From Halobaculum sp. MBLA0143 (lineage in GTDB: Archaea > Halobacteriota > Halobacteria > Halobacteriales > Haloferacaceae): a DNA stretch of 64,000 nucleotides. Where the stretch lies: the NCBI RefSeq assembly GCF_041361465.1, contig NZ_JBGKAC010000001.1, positions 1,178,001 to 1,242,000 on the forward strand, read 5' to 3'. A program made the translations under genes and the position numbers. A model generated the notes under the pieces. That model had not been told where the DNA came from. It saw only the letters and a list, made by a program, of their open reading frames with translations, and ran no database searches. Positions within the stretch are counted from its first letter, which is position 1. Every line of letters starts with the position of its first letter. Shown here piece by piece: positions 24,369-33,174 of the stretch.

Positions 24369-26210
24369 TCACCGCGTCGCGCGCCGCCCGAGCACGAACA
24401 CCAAGACGGCGAACAGAGTGACCCCCAGCGCGGACTCGACGGTCGCAAGCACGCGCCCGAAGCCAACCGGGCTGAAGTCGCCGAACCCGAGTGTCGTGAA
24501 CGTCACCGACGAGAAGTAGAGGCTGTCCGCGAGCGTGGCGGCGAGTGTGTCGAGGTACGAGGGGAGTGTGGCGAGTCCGTCCGGGAGCGGTGGGTAGCGG
24601 ACGGCGGCGCTCACGGCTGCATCACCGGTCGCGTTGCCTTCGAGTCCGCGCTGTGCCGCCTCGACACTGCCGGGGTTCGGCGCGACCCAGTTCCCGAGTG
24701 GGTAGAGAGCCGCACAGGCGAGGATACACCCGACGGCCATCCCGATCACCTTCGATGGCTGTTCGCCGTACCCCATCGTCACCTCGAACGTCCGGAGCTG
24801 GAGCCAACGGGCGTACGCCTCCCAGTCGCGGCGTCCGCGAACCCACTGAGCAGTCTTGCGGACGGGGTTCCCTCGTAGACGTTGCCAGAGACGCCCGAGT
24901 CGGTCGCGTGCGTTTTGGACTCGTTCGTGTGGTGACTTTCGGGTGCGTGTGTCGCGGATGTCGCTGGCGCGGCTCGTAATCGCGTCTCTGGTGAGTCCGC
25001 CGCGGAGTTCGCCGACCTGGGTCCGAAGCGCGTCGCTGTCGAGAAGCGCGTCCGGAATCCGGTCGCGCCACTTCCCGACGTTCGCCTCCTCGGCGTAGTG
25101 GCGCTTGCGGGCGCGTTGCTTGCGGATGTGAAACCGTCTGGCGACTGAACTGAGGGCGTTCTCCTCGTGGAGGCGTTCGAGGCGGCGGTGGACCCAGACG
25201 GACGGTGGAACGGCGTCGTCTCCGTCGTCGCGGACCTCGCTAGTTACGCCCTCCTCGCGTTCGTAGATCGTCTTGGCATCGAAGGTGGTCTGCGCGTCGA
25301 TGCGGGCGTCCGTGAGGTCAATCTGGTCGAGTCTAGCGTCGATGAAGTCCGCGCCGCGGAGGTCGGCGTTTTTGAGTACGGCGTTTTCGAGGTTTGTTGG
25401 TCGGTGGTCTGTGTCTGGGTCGCCGAAGTCGGCGTTTCGGAAATTAGCATTTTCGGCGACGGTGTCCGAGACGTCTGCCCCCGAGAGGTCGGCATGCCGG
25501 AGATCTGCTCCTGAGAGGTCGGCACGCCGGAGATCTGCTCCTGAGAGGTCGGTACCCAAGAGCTCCGCCTCCGAGAGGTTGGCACGCCGGAGATCTGCTC
25601 CTGAGAGGTCGGTACCCAAGAGCTCCGCCTCCGAGAGGTTGGCACCACTGAGCTCTGCCTCCGAGAGGTTGGCACCACTGAGCTCCGCCTCCGAGAGGTT
25701 GGCACCACCGAGGTCCGCCTTCGAAAAGTTGGAACCGAAGAGATCCGCCTTTGAGAGGTCGGCACGAAAGAGATTCGCATCCGAGAACTCGGCATTTAGG
25801 AGGTTCGTCCCCTGGAGGTCGGTGCCGCGGAGGTCCGCCCCCGAGAAGTTACTCTCTGAGAGATTTGCCTCCAAGAGATCTGCTTTCGGGAGATTCGCTC
25901 GTGAAAAGTCGGCGTACCGACACGCAGCTCCGTCTGGCAACGAATCTGACTCCAGTTCATCGCCGCTCGCGCCGTCAAGGACAACTACCGACTCGTTTCC
26001 CACGAGTTCATCGCCACCTCTAATGTCCCCCTCTGCGTGCCAGCCACAGCGACTTCGCCCGTCGATTGTCTGTCGCCAGCAGACCGCGCTCCGATTCCGT
26101 TCAACTACTTCCGACAACGTATCGGGCGCGAGCGGCCGCAATTGAACGTCCGCGGCCAACATCCCGAACCCACACCGCTCCTCTGGCACTTCACTCTGAT
26201 CCTGCGCCAC
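24369..26210 (-). CDS. Pentapeptide-repeat / two-TM ion-channel fusion
   Basis: A 613-residue protein. The N-terminus has a Cys/His cluster (EERCGFG, SAVCWRQ, RCGWHAEG) that could bind zinc. Residues about 95-310 are pentapeptide repeats (A[DN]LxxADLS-type), a right-handed beta helix. A basic helical linker follows (about 345-480). At the C-terminus lies a two-helix channel: TM1 about 505-525, a selectivity filter TFTTLGFGDFSP at about 577-588, and TM2 ending VFVLGRRATR. The filter matches K+ channels. The GTG at 26210 keeps the Cys cluster. The cytoplasmic beta helix may gate or localise the channel. Tandem DNA repeats underlie the helix. Confidence 0.88.
   Translation of the reverse strand: MAQDQSEVPEERCGFGMLAADVQLRPLAPDTLSEVVERNRSAVCWRQTIDGRSRCGWHAEGDIRGGDELVGNESVVVLDGASGDELESDSLPDGAACRYADFSRANLPKADLLEANLSESNFSGADLRGTDLQGTNLLNAEFSDANLFRADLSKADLFGSNFSKADLGGANLSEAELSGANLSEAELSGANLSEAELLGTDLSGADLRRANLSEAELLGTDLSGADLRRADLSGADLRHADLSGADVSDTVAENANFRNADFGDPDTDHRPTNLENAVLKNADLRGADFIDARLDQIDLTDARIDAQTTFDAKTIYEREEGVTSEVRDDGDDAVPPSVWVHRRLERLHEENALSSVARRFHIRKQRARKRHYAEEANVGKWRDRIPDALLDSDALRTQVGELRGGLTRDAITSRASDIRDTRTRKSPHERVQNARDRLGRLWQRLRGNPVRKTAQWVRGRRDWEAYARWLQLRTFEVTMGYGEQPSKVIGMAVGCILACAALYPLGNWVAPNPGSVEAAQRGLEGNATGDAAVSAAVRYPPLPDGLATLPSYLDTLAATLADSLYFSSVTFTTLGFGDFSPVGFGRVLATVESALGVTLFAVLVFVLGRRATR
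25501..25710. repeat. 30/60-bp tandem repeats inside the pentapeptide region
   Basis: The pentapeptide helix is encoded by 30-bp units (two pentapeptides each). The 60-bp blocks 25531-25590 and 25591-25650 differ at about three bases. The next 30-bp units (25621-25710) are also nearly the same. The high DNA identity indicates recent unit gain and probable length variation between strains. Confidence 0.9.
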
Positions 26211-26240
26211 GCACTACTCACGCCCCAGAAAAACAAGAAT

Positions 26241-26429
26241 CTACTCCACGGACAACTCACCCTGCCGCCACGCCCCGACGAACACCACGATGGCCCCAAC
26301 AACAGCGAGCCCGACACCCATCATCCCACTCACGCCCCCAGCGAGATCTAGTACGTTCACCATCAGCCCGAGGCCCACGAGCCCGAACCCCACCCACCGC
26401 GGCACACCGTCTACACTGTCTACTACCAT
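26241..26429 (-). CDS. Small two-helix membrane protein
   Basis: A 62-residue hydrophobic protein from ATG 26427-26429 (MVVDSVDGVPRWVGFGLVGL). Two membrane segments, about 12-28 and 33-54 (MMGVGLAVVGAIVVFVGAW), are separated by a short polar turn, and the tail is RQGELSVE. No family recognised. It lies just upstream of the pentapeptide-channel gene on the same strand (gap about 30 bp from its stop to that GTG), so the two may be co-transcribed; a role as a channel partner is speculation. Confidence 0.6.
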   Translation of the reverse strand: MVVDSVDGVPRWVGFGLVGLGLMVNVLDLAGGVSGMMGVGLAVVGAIVVFVGAWRQGELSVE

Positions 26430-26533
26430 CGACTCCGGAATCGCACCGCCAGAACTTCGATCCACCGGCCCACCACACACCACGCCACACCCACACACGC
26501 CAACTTGACACCAGTCCAACCCCAGTAACAGCT

Positions 26534-27328
26534 ATGAGCCAGACACCCCCGGAACGCTCGCCGGACCCGACCCAGATCGAAGACGACCCCAGAGCGCGTC
26601 GTGACGCCGCGATTCGCGCGTTGATCGACCGCGAGCCGAATCGCGCGGGCGACCTCTACACCCTCGCAGGGCGCGGGACACTCGCGGGACTGGAGGGTCG
26701 CGGTCGCGACTACGACACACTCGGCGCGGACGCCACCCGCGCGGGCTGGGGACTGGGCGCGTTCGTGCTCGCGGCGTTCTGTTACCGCGCCGCGGGTCGG
26801 AAGCCCCGCGCGACCACTCGCGCGACGGAGGGAATCGCCATCGCCACGGACTACCGCGACAGCGTCCTCCAGACCACCGCCGAGCAGGCCGCCGCCGAGG
26901 AGTACCGCGGCACCTTCGGCGTCGCCGGCGGGATCGACACCGGCGGCTTCGACCGCGCGGAGGAGCTGTACGGCGAGGTGGACACCGACGACCCGGTCTC
27001 CGTCGCCACCGACCCGTTCTTCGAGGGGCTCCGGACCGCGGTCGTCCAGACGAGTCGTCACACCCCCGCGCGGTTCGAGTGGGACGACATGCACGGCGGC
27101 GACGCGAGTGACGCCTCGTATCTGGCGGGCCGGCCGCGGTTCCTGAAGCGTCGTCTGCCGAAGGTGCTGGAGCACGTGATCGACGCCGGGCGTGTGGCCC
27201 CGCCGCGTGCGACGACGGAACACAACAACGCGAACTGGCGCTGTCCGGACTGCGGGCAGTCCGAAGCGCACTGGGTCGCCGACGAAGTGATCTGTCTCGA
27301 CTGTGACGTTCGGATGGTGGAGAAGTAG
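26534..27328 (+). CDS. Hypothetical protein with C-terminal zinc ribbon
   Basis: A 264-residue protein from ATG 26534 (MSQTPPERSPDPTQIEDDPR). Most of it is soluble and helical, with one hydrophobic patch around residues 73-89 (GWGLGAFVLAAFCYR). The C-terminus is a zinc ribbon: CPDCGQSEAHW at about 236 and CLDCDVRM at about 255, a CxxC-x15-CxxC spacing. No family recognised. It is divergent from the small membrane protein gene. The GC-rich spacer after it marks the end of the unit. Confidence 0.65.
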   Translation: MSQTPPERSPDPTQIEDDPRARRDAAIRALIDREPNRAGDLYTLAGRGTLAGLEGRGRDYDTLGADATRAGWGLGAFVLAAFCYRAAGRKPRATTRATEGIAIATDYRDSVLQTTAEQAAAEEYRGTFGVAGGIDTGGFDRAEELYGEVDTDDPVSVATDPFFEGLRTAVVQTSRHTPARFEWDDMHGGDASDASYLAGRPRFLKRRLPKVLEHVIDAGRVAPPRATTEHNNANWRCPDCGQSEAHWVADEVICLDCDVRMVEK

Positions 27329-27727
27329 TACCGTCTATACACTGTAGCTCCGGTTCGTTCTCCCCCGTGTCCGCTGTCTGACTGGTCTATCGCGGGACTG
27401 TGAACACGCTGAAAGCCCGGTGCCCCTCTCAGTCCCACCCTGCACTGCAGGCTCACACGTCCCCAGCCTCCTCGTTCGCTTCGCTCACTGCGTTCGGTCG
27501 CTCCGCTCGTCTTACGTCGGAGCAACCTCCGACGAGGTCTTGCTCGCTTCGCTCGCGAGACCCTCGCGCGCCGCTCGCGCCGGCACAGGGCCGGCGCTGC
27601 GCGCGCCCTCGGCTGTGTGACCAATCGGCGCAGTCAGAGATCCAGTGGAAAAGCGCCATCGGACCGTCGACTCTGTTTTGCTCCGTCTCGCTCCGTCTCG
27701 TTCCGTCAGAACCCCGAGTCCCGCCTC
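27329..27727. other. 399-bp intergenic spacer with strong hairpins
   Basis: I see no gene here. Two clear inverted repeats are present. At 27515-27534 cgtcggag pairs with ctccgacg around caac, and at 27577-27597 gcgccggc pairs with gccggcgc around acagg. The segment 27470-27560 also has the repetitive cgcttcgctc/cactgcgttc composition seen in haloarchaeal spacers. The hairpins could terminate transcription from the convergent genes on either side. Confidence 0.6.
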
Positions 27728-28885
27728 TCAGTGATCGTGCCCGGCGTGCGGGTCGCCGGGATTCGACACGCCGCCAGGTCCAGCCACACCGCCTGGGCCT
27801 TCGCCACCGTCCTCTAAGTTCCCGCCGTAGGTGACGTGACCGGCCGTCGACACCTCCCGGCGATTGACGAGCCCGGCGTTGTTGGCGACGTTCTCGGTGA
27901 CGACCCGGAACGCGTCGGCCGTCTCGGAGTCTTCCTCCAACACGACCGGGCGGCCGTCGTCGCCGCCGGTCCGGACCCGTTTGTCCAGGGGCACCCCACC
28001 GAGGAACGGGAGGTCGTTGTCGGCGGCGAACGCCTCGCCCCCGCCGGCGCCGAACAGGTCGTGCGTGGAGCCACAGTCCGGACACTGGAACCCGGACATG
28101 TTCTCGGCGATGCCGAGCACGTTCGTGTCGTGTTTGCCGAACATCCGGAGACCCTTCCGGGCGTCGTCGACGGCCACCTCCTGGGGCGTGGTGACGATCA
28201 CGGCACCGGTCAACGGCAGCGTCTGGAGGATGGTGAGCTGCGTGTCGCCGGTCCCTGGGGGGAGGTCGAGCACGAGGTAGTCCAGTTGCCCCCAGCGTAC
28301 GTCCTCGACGAGCTGGGTGAGCAGCTTGTGGACCATCGGCCCACGCCAGATCACGGGGTCGTCCTCGCCGACGAGGAACGCCATCGAGATGAGCCGGACG
28401 CCGAACTTCTCCGGCGGGATGATCTCCTCGTCTGCGGTCGCCTTCGGCGCCTCGTCGGCGTCGATCATCCGCGGCACGTTCGGTCCGTACACGTCGGCGT
28501 CGAACAACCCCACCCGAGCGCCCAACTGCGACAACCCGGCCGCGAGGTTGACCGCGACCGTCGACTTCCCCACCCCGCCTTTGCCGGAGGCGACGGCGAT
28601 CACGTTCTTCACGCCCGGCAACACCCGCTCGGAGTCGTCCAACGCGGTCGGCACGGACGCGGACAGGTCCACGTCGTAGTCGGGCCCCGACAGCGCCTCC
28701 CGGACGCGGCCGGCGATCTCCGTCTCCGTGGGCGCGTACGGCGCCCCCAGGGCCAACGACACCTGGATCACGCCCGCCTCGTCGTCCACCTCGACCGCGT
28801 TCACGAGTCCCAGCGACACCAGATCCTCGTTGAGACCCGGGTCCGTCACCCGGCTGAGCCGCTCGCGCACTGTCGTCTCGTCCAT
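27728..28885 (-). CDS. Mrp/NBP35-family Fe-S cluster carrier ATPase
   Basis: A 385-residue protein from ATG 28885 ([20 protein letters not shown]). The N-terminal MIP18/DUF59 domain (about 1-90) is followed by a MinD-like ATPase with the deviant Walker [21 protein letters not shown] and [28 protein letters not shown] and CPDCGSTHD, the CPxC that binds a bridging cluster. It loads Fe-S clusters onto apoproteins in the cytoplasm. The C-terminal tail is Gly/His-rich (DPHAGHDH). The neighbour moaA encodes a radical-SAM Fe-S enzyme, transcribed divergently. Confidence 0.94.
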   Translation of the reverse strand: MDETTVRERLSRVTDPGLNEDLVSLGLVNAVEVDDEAGVIQVSLALGAPYAPTETEIAGRVREALSGPDYDVDLSASVPTALDDSERVLPGVKNVIAVASGKGGVGKSTVAVNLAAGLSQLGARVGLFDADVYGPNVPRMIDADEAPKATADEEIIPPEKFGVRLISMAFLVGEDDPVIWRGPMVHKLLTQLVEDVRWGQLDYLVLDLPPGTGDTQLTILQTLPLTGAVIVTTPQEVAVDDARKGLRMFGKHDTNVLGIAENMSGFQCPDCGSTHDLFGAGGGEAFAADNDLPFLGGVPLDKRVRTGGDDGRPVVLEEDSETADAFRVVTENVANNAGLVNRREVSTAGHVTYGGNLEDGGEGPGGVAGPGGVSNPGDPHAGHDH

Positions 28886-28968
28886 ACCGACACACGGCCC
28901 CTCCCGCGAATAAGGATTACTCACTTCGGCCCACGAGCGGAACCCTCACCGCTCTCTCGGAGCGACTG

Positions 28969-28992
28969 TGTGTAACCTTGGAGAGTTACACA
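28969..28992. promoter_or_regulatory. Perfect inverted repeat between mrp and moaA
   Basis: The arms tgtgtaac (28969-28976) and gttacaca (28985-28992) are exact complements around the 8-base spacer cttggaga. The site lies 52 bp before the moaA start and 84 bp before the divergent mrp start. Its size and symmetry suit a dimeric transcription factor; a hairpin terminator is less likely because the arms are AT-rich and it lies in a divergent promoter region. Confidence 0.6.
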
Positions 28993-29043
28993 GCGTCGTC
29001 TCTCACCCCGCAGTTGAAGTGTGACGGTCGGATACACGGTGGT

Positions 29044-30015
29044 GTGCCGCTGGCAGACGACTTCGACCGGGAGGTGACGGGCGTGCGGGTGTCGCTCACC
29101 GACCGGTGTAACTTCGACTGTGTCTACTGTCACAACGAGGGGCTCGGCGACACTCGCGGACCGTCGGCGCCCCAGGACCACGAGATGGACGCCGACGACG
29201 TGGTCCAGTTCCTGGAGGTGGCCGCGGAGTTCGACGTGGACGCGGTGAAGTTCACCGGCGGCGAGCCGATGCTCCGGCAGGACCTGGCGGAGATTGTCCG
29301 ACGCACCCCCGAGTCGATGGCGGTGTCGATGACGACGAACGGCACCTTCCTCCCCGGCCGGGCCGAAGAACTGGTCGACGCCGGCCTGGAGCGTGTGAAC
29401 GTCTCACAGGACGCGCTCGACCCGGACGCGTTCGCGGCCGTCACGCAGTCGGGCGCCTACGACCGCGTGCTGGAGGGGGTGGAGGCCGCCTTGGACGCCG
29501 GGCTCGATCCGGTGAAGCTCAACATGGTCGTGTTCGAGCACACGAAAGGCTACGTGGAGGGGATGGTGGACCACGTCGCCGAGCGCGAGGGGCTCCGGCT
29601 CCAGCTGATCGAGTACATGCCGGAACTGACCGGACGGCCGGAGTGGAACGTCGACATCGACCGTGTCCACGGCTGGCTCGCCGACATCGCCGACCGCGTG
29701 GAGCGTCGGGAGATGCACGACCGCCGGCGCTACTGGGTGGACGGCGGGATGGTGGAGATCGTCGACCCGGTCGGCAACGAGTCGTTCTGTGCGGGCTGCG
29801 GCCGGGTCCGGGTGACCCACGAGGGGAAGCTGAAGGGGTGTCTCAACCGCAACGACGACCTCCGGTCGATGGGGGAGATGACGAAGCCGGAGATCCGCGA
29901 GACGTTCCGCGAGACGGTCGCCGAGCGGGTGCCGTACTACGGCGAGTACCTCGTCGAGACGGACGACGGCTGGGAGATGAACGATGAGTACGTCGAGTCG
30001 CCGGCTGTAGAGTGA
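29044..30015 (+). CDS. moaA: GTP 3',8-cyclase MoaA
   Basis: A 323-residue radical-SAM enzyme from GTG 29044 ([20 protein letters not shown]). It makes (8S)-3',8-cyclo-GTP, the first intermediate of molybdenum cofactor. The SAM-cluster motif RCNFDCVYC supplies Cys22, 26 and 29. Further landmarks are [11 protein letters not shown] and the C-terminal cluster [15 protein letters not shown] through GC (CX2CX13C), which binds GTP. The C-terminus ends ESPAVE and lacks the GG dipeptide of the bacterial enzyme, so the mode of GG-dependent catalysis may differ. A 24-bp inverted repeat lies upstream. Confidence 0.95.
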   Translation: MPLADDFDREVTGVRVSLTDRCNFDCVYCHNEGLGDTRGPSAPQDHEMDADDVVQFLEVAAEFDVDAVKFTGGEPMLRQDLAEIVRRTPESMAVSMTTNGTFLPGRAEELVDAGLERVNVSQDALDPDAFAAVTQSGAYDRVLEGVEAALDAGLDPVKLNMVVFEHTKGYVEGMVDHVAEREGLRLQLIEYMPELTGRPEWNVDIDRVHGWLADIADRVERREMHDRRRYWVDGGMVEIVDPVGNESFCAGCGRVRVTHEGKLKGCLNRNDDLRSMGEMTKPEIRETFRETVAERVPYYGEYLVETDDGWEMNDEYVESPAVE

Positions 30016-30080
30016 CGCGCGGCACCTGCCGAGTTCACCGGCGCCCACAGCGATAACTCCCTACGGCCCGAGTTCGGATC

Positions 30081-30377
30081 GTGCCCTGTCGCCACCTGGA
30101 GTACCGCGAGACGGACGGCGAGACGGAGTTCGAGACGGCCCGCGCCTACTGCACGGTCGCAGATCGGTTCGTCCAACCGATGCGGGCGGACATCTGCAAC
30201 CAGCGCTACGACCTCACCCCCGCGGCCGACTGCGAGATCTACCGCGACCACGCCGGGATGGCGTGGGACGACCCACCCTCGACCGACCCCGCGGGCGACG
30301 AGTCGGACGGCGACTCGACCGGCGGTGCCGACGAGCCTGACGCTGGCGATTCGACCGGCGGCGGTGACGACCCGTGA
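30081..30377 (+). CDS. Small four-cysteine protein
   Basis: A 98-residue protein from GTG 30081. Residues 1-58 carry four Cys (3, 24, 39, 51) in PCRHLEYRE, ARAYCTVADR, ADICNQRYD and ADCEIYRDH, a spacing that suggests one metal or Fe-S site. Residues 65-98 are an acidic Gly/Asp/Ser tail with a repeated DSTGG motif. No family could be named. Its TGA overlaps the next start as GTGA, so it is probably translated together with the BKACE enzyme. Confidence 0.68.
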   Translation: MPCRHLEYRETDGETEFETARAYCTVADRFVQPMRADICNQRYDLTPAADCEIYRDHAGMAWDDPPSTDPAGDESDGDSTGGADEPDAGDSTGGGDDP

Positions 30378-31219
30378 CCTACGACGACTACCTCGACGGC
30401 GAGCCAGTGATCGTCACGGCGGCGCTCACGGGCGGGGTGCAAGGGAGAGAGGCCCACCCGGAACTGCCGGAGACGCCAGCGGAGATCGCCGCGGCGGCGG
30501 CCGACTGCGAGGCGGCCGGGGCGAGCGTCGTCCACCTCCACGCCCGCCGCGACAACGGAGAGCGCGCCTTCTCGACCGAGCGGTTCCAGGCGGTGACCGA
30601 CGCGGTTCGGGCCGCCACGGACGACGTGATCGTCCAACACTCCACCGGCGGCACCGCGGCGCCGCCGGCGCTGCGGGCGGAGCCGCTGCGGACGGACCCC
30701 CCGCCGGCGATGGCGAGTCTCGACGTCGGCCCGGTGAACCGCTACGACCGGCTCACGGCCGAGAACACTCGTGACACCGTCGCCGGCCTCCACGACGAGA
30801 TGCGCGAACGCGGGATCGTCCCCGAACTTGAGGTGTTCAACGACGGCCACCTGAACGAGGCGCTGTCGATCCTGGACCGGTTCGACGACCCGCCGTACCT
30901 GAACCTGATCTTCGGGCCCGGGACGCTGTCGCCGCCACACCCTCGGCGGCTCCTGGCGGCCGTCGAACGCCTGCCCGACCGCGCGGAGTTCACCGTCCTC
31001 GGGTTCGGCCGCCACCAACTCCCGTTGACCACGCTGTCGATCCTGCTGGGCGGCCACGTCCGCGTCGGACTGGAAGACAACCTCTACTACCGCGAGGGGG
31101 AGTACGCCACGAACGACCGACTCGTCGCCCGGAGCGTCCGGCTCGCCGAGGAGCTGGGTCGGCCGGTCGCGTCGCCCGCGGAGGCGAGAGCGATTCTCGG
31201 CATCTCTCCGCGAGAGTGA
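30374..31219 (+). CDS. BKACE-family (DUF849) beta-keto acid cleavage enzyme
   Basis: A 281-residue TIM-barrel protein from GTG 30374 (VTYDDYLDGEPVIVTAALTG). BKACE landmarks are VIVTAALTGG, GASVVHLHARRDNG (Zn-binding His pair), DVIVQHSTGG, PELEVFNDGHLNEAL and GGHVRVGLEDNLYYREGE. The prototype Kce cleaves 3-keto-5-aminohexanoate with acetyl-CoA; the family acts on varied beta-keto acids, and no lysine-fermentation genes are nearby. The actual substrate is unknown. Confidence 0.88.
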   Translation: MTYDDYLDGEPVIVTAALTGGVQGREAHPELPETPAEIAAAAADCEAAGASVVHLHARRDNGERAFSTERFQAVTDAVRAATDDVIVQHSTGGTAAPPALRAEPLRTDPPPAMASLDVGPVNRYDRLTAENTRDTVAGLHDEMRERGIVPELEVFNDGHLNEALSILDRFDDPPYLNLIFGPGTLSPPHPRRLLAAVERLPDRAEFTVLGFGRHQLPLTTLSILLGGHVRVGLEDNLYYREGEYATNDRLVARSVRLAEELGRPVASPAEARAILGISPRE

Positions 31220-31251
31220 CCGCCAGACGGCGTAGACTCCGAAGGTTCGAA

Positions 31252-31283
31252 GCCAAAAGTATACCACTACAGACTCCGTAGTG
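31252..31283 (+). promoter_or_regulatory. Promoter with small palindrome before the ABC exporter
   Basis: An AT-rich TATA-like stretch (ccaaaagtatac, 31252-31263) is followed directly by the inverted repeat cactac/gtagtg (31265-31270 and 31278-31283, 7-base spacer). The ATG is at 31289. A repressor bound here would cover the transcription start, an arrangement common for drug-exporter genes. Confidence 0.5.
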
Positions 31284-31288
31284 TTGCT

Positions 31289-32287
31289 ATGGCGAAGGCG
31301 ACCGAGCAGGAGCGGCAGACGAGCGAGGACGGGCAGCCGTCGGTGTCCGTGCGCGACCTCCAGTTGACGTACGGCGACGGCACCGAGGCGATCGCGGGCG
31401 TGGACATGACAGTCCCGCAGGGGGAGTTCTTCGGCTTTCTCGGCCCGAACGGCGCGGGCAAGACGACGACGATCAAGGTGTTGGCGACGCTGCTGTCGCC
31501 CACCGCGGGCGAGGTGTCAGTCAACGGGTTCGACGTGACGGCGTCACCCCGTTCGGTTCGGGAGTCCATCGGCTACATGGCCCAGGAGACGAGCGTCGAC
31601 GGCGAACTCACCGCAGAGGAGAACATTGCGTTCGCGTGTGAGGCGTACGGCGTCCCGCGGGGCGAGCGGGGCGAGCGGACGGCAGAGCTGTTGGATCTCG
31701 TCGACCTGGCGGACGTGGCCGACAAGCGGGCCGAGGAGTTCTCCGGCGGGATGAAGAAACGGCTGGACGCCGCGACCGCGCTCGTCCACCGCCCGCCGTT
31801 GGTGTTCTTAGACGAGCCGACCACCGGACTGGACCCGAAGGCGCGAAATCGGCTGTGGGAGTACTTCGAGCGGATCAACGACCGCGGGACGACGATCTTC
31901 CTCACGACACAGTACTTGGAGGAGGCGGACACGCTGTGTGACCGGCTGGCGGTGATCCGGGGCGGTCGAATCGTCGCCGAGGGGTCGCCCGCGGAGCTGA
32001 AGCGGCGCGTCGGCGGCGAGGTGTTGGACGTGACGGTGTCGGGCGACCGCGACCGGGCCGTCGAGATCGCCGGCGAGATGGACGTGTTCGCGGACGCGAC
32101 CGTGACGGAGACGGAGACGGGCATCAGCGTCACGAGCGAGGTCGCCCGCGAACACGGGACGGACCTGCTCGTCAGGCTACGCGACGACGGCCTGACGGTG
32201 ACGAGCTTCGAGATCAACGCTCCCACCTTGGACGACGTGTTCCTGGCGATCACCGACGACGACGACGACCGGGAGGTGGAACGGTGA
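31289..32287 (+). CDS. ABC exporter ATP-binding protein (DrrA/daunorubicin type)
   Basis: A 332-residue ATPase. Walker A is GPNGAGKTTTIKVL, the signature EEFSGGMKKRLDAA, and Walker B PPLVFLDEPTTGLDPKARN, with the switch His replaced in the FLTTQYLEEAD region by the usual TQY loop of DrrA-type proteins. The C-terminal accessory domain (DVTVSGDRDRAVEI onwards) is typical. With the downstream permease it would export a hydrophobic compound or lipid. Four-base overlap with the permease start shows translational coupling. Confidence 0.92.
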   Translation: MAKATEQERQTSEDGQPSVSVRDLQLTYGDGTEAIAGVDMTVPQGEFFGFLGPNGAGKTTTIKVLATLLSPTAGEVSVNGFDVTASPRSVRESIGYMAQETSVDGELTAEENIAFACEAYGVPRGERGERTAELLDLVDLADVADKRAEEFSGGMKKRLDAATALVHRPPLVFLDEPTTGLDPKARNRLWEYFERINDRGTTIFLTTQYLEEADTLCDRLAVIRGGRIVAEGSPAELKRRVGGEVLDVTVSGDRDRAVEIAGEMDVFADATVTETETGISVTSEVAREHGTDLLVRLRDDGLTVTSFEINAPTLDDVFLAITDDDDDREVER

Positions 32288-33174
32288 GCACCCCCGGCGC
32301 GGAGGACACGACGGTCGTCGGCGAGCAGGAGGCCGTCGAACGGGCGGGCAACAGCTTCCTGGGTGACGCCTGGGTGAACTTCAAGCGCTGGAACCTGAAG
32401 GCGGTCCGCAATCCGTTCGTGTTGGTCGTGTCGTTGGTCCAGCCGATCATCTTCCTCGTCTTGTTCACGGAGGTGTTCGGCAACGTCGCCGGCCAGGCGG
32501 TCGCCCGCGGGATTCCGGGCGTGAGCTACGAGACGTACCTCGTGCCGGCCATCGCCATCCAGGTGGCGCTCGCGGCCGCGATCACCTCCGGAATCGGTCT
32601 CGTCAACGACATCGAGAACGGCATGTTCGAGAAGGTGCTCGTGTCGCCGATGAACCGGACGGCGATCTTCGTCGGCAAGACCGCCGCGGAGGTGTTCCGG
32701 ATCGTGATCCAGATCGGGATCATCCTCGGACTCGGGGTCGCCCTGGGGGCCGAGATCGCCACCGGGATCGTCGGCGTCGTCGGGATTATCGCCGTCGGGG
32801 TCGTCTTCTCGTTCTGGTTCCTGGCGTTCTCGAACGCGCTGGCGATCCTCACCCGCGACCAGGAGTCGACGATCATCGGCGCGAATCTGCTCCAGTTCCC
32901 GCTCCTGTTCCTCTCGTCTGCGTTCCTGCCGTTGTCGGCGCTGCCGGGCTGGATCCAGACGTTCGCCCGGTTCAACCCCGTGACGTACGGCGTCGACGCC
33001 GCCCGCGCCCTGACGACGGACCGCGACGTGATGACCGTGATCGAGGTGACGGCGTTCGAGGGGGCCGCGAACACCGTCGTCCCCGGACTCGCCGTGTTGC
33101 TGGCGTTGGATGTCGTGTTAGGTGCCGTCGCGGTCGTCCTGTTGTCGCGGGCGTCCAGCTCCGACGTCCGCTGA
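32284..33174 (+). CDS. ABC-2 type exporter permease
   Basis: A 296-residue protein from GTG 32284 with about six membrane helices, including PFVLVVSLVQPIIFLVLFTE, ETYLVPAIAIQVALAAAI, IGIILGLGVALGAEIATGI and LLQFPLLFLSSAFLPLSALP. The ABC-2 family pattern ends NPVTYGVDAARALTT, like DrrB-type permeases. It partners the preceding ATPase. Its last 57 bp overlap the convergent sugar-isomerase-like gene, so the coding ends of both are sandwiched. Confidence 0.9.
   Translation: MSTPGAEDTTVVGEQEAVERAGNSFLGDAWVNFKRWNLKAVRNPFVLVVSLVQPIIFLVLFTEVFGNVAGQAVARGIPGVSYETYLVPAIAIQVALAAAITSGIGLVNDIENGMFEKVLVSPMNRTAIFVGKTAAEVFRIVIQIGIILGLGVALGAEIATGIVGVVGIIAVGVVFSFWFLAFSNALAILTRDQESTIIGANLLQFPLLFLSSAFLPLSALPGWIQTFARFNPVTYGVDAARALTTDRDVMTVIEVTAFEGAANTVVPGLAVLLALDVVLGAVAVVLLSRASSSDVR

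Noticed and set aside
27440-27620. Structured non-coding RNA gene
   Set aside because: Hairpins are present, but there is no promoter-like AT-rich box or recognisable RNA family; simple GC-rich spacer repeats explain it.
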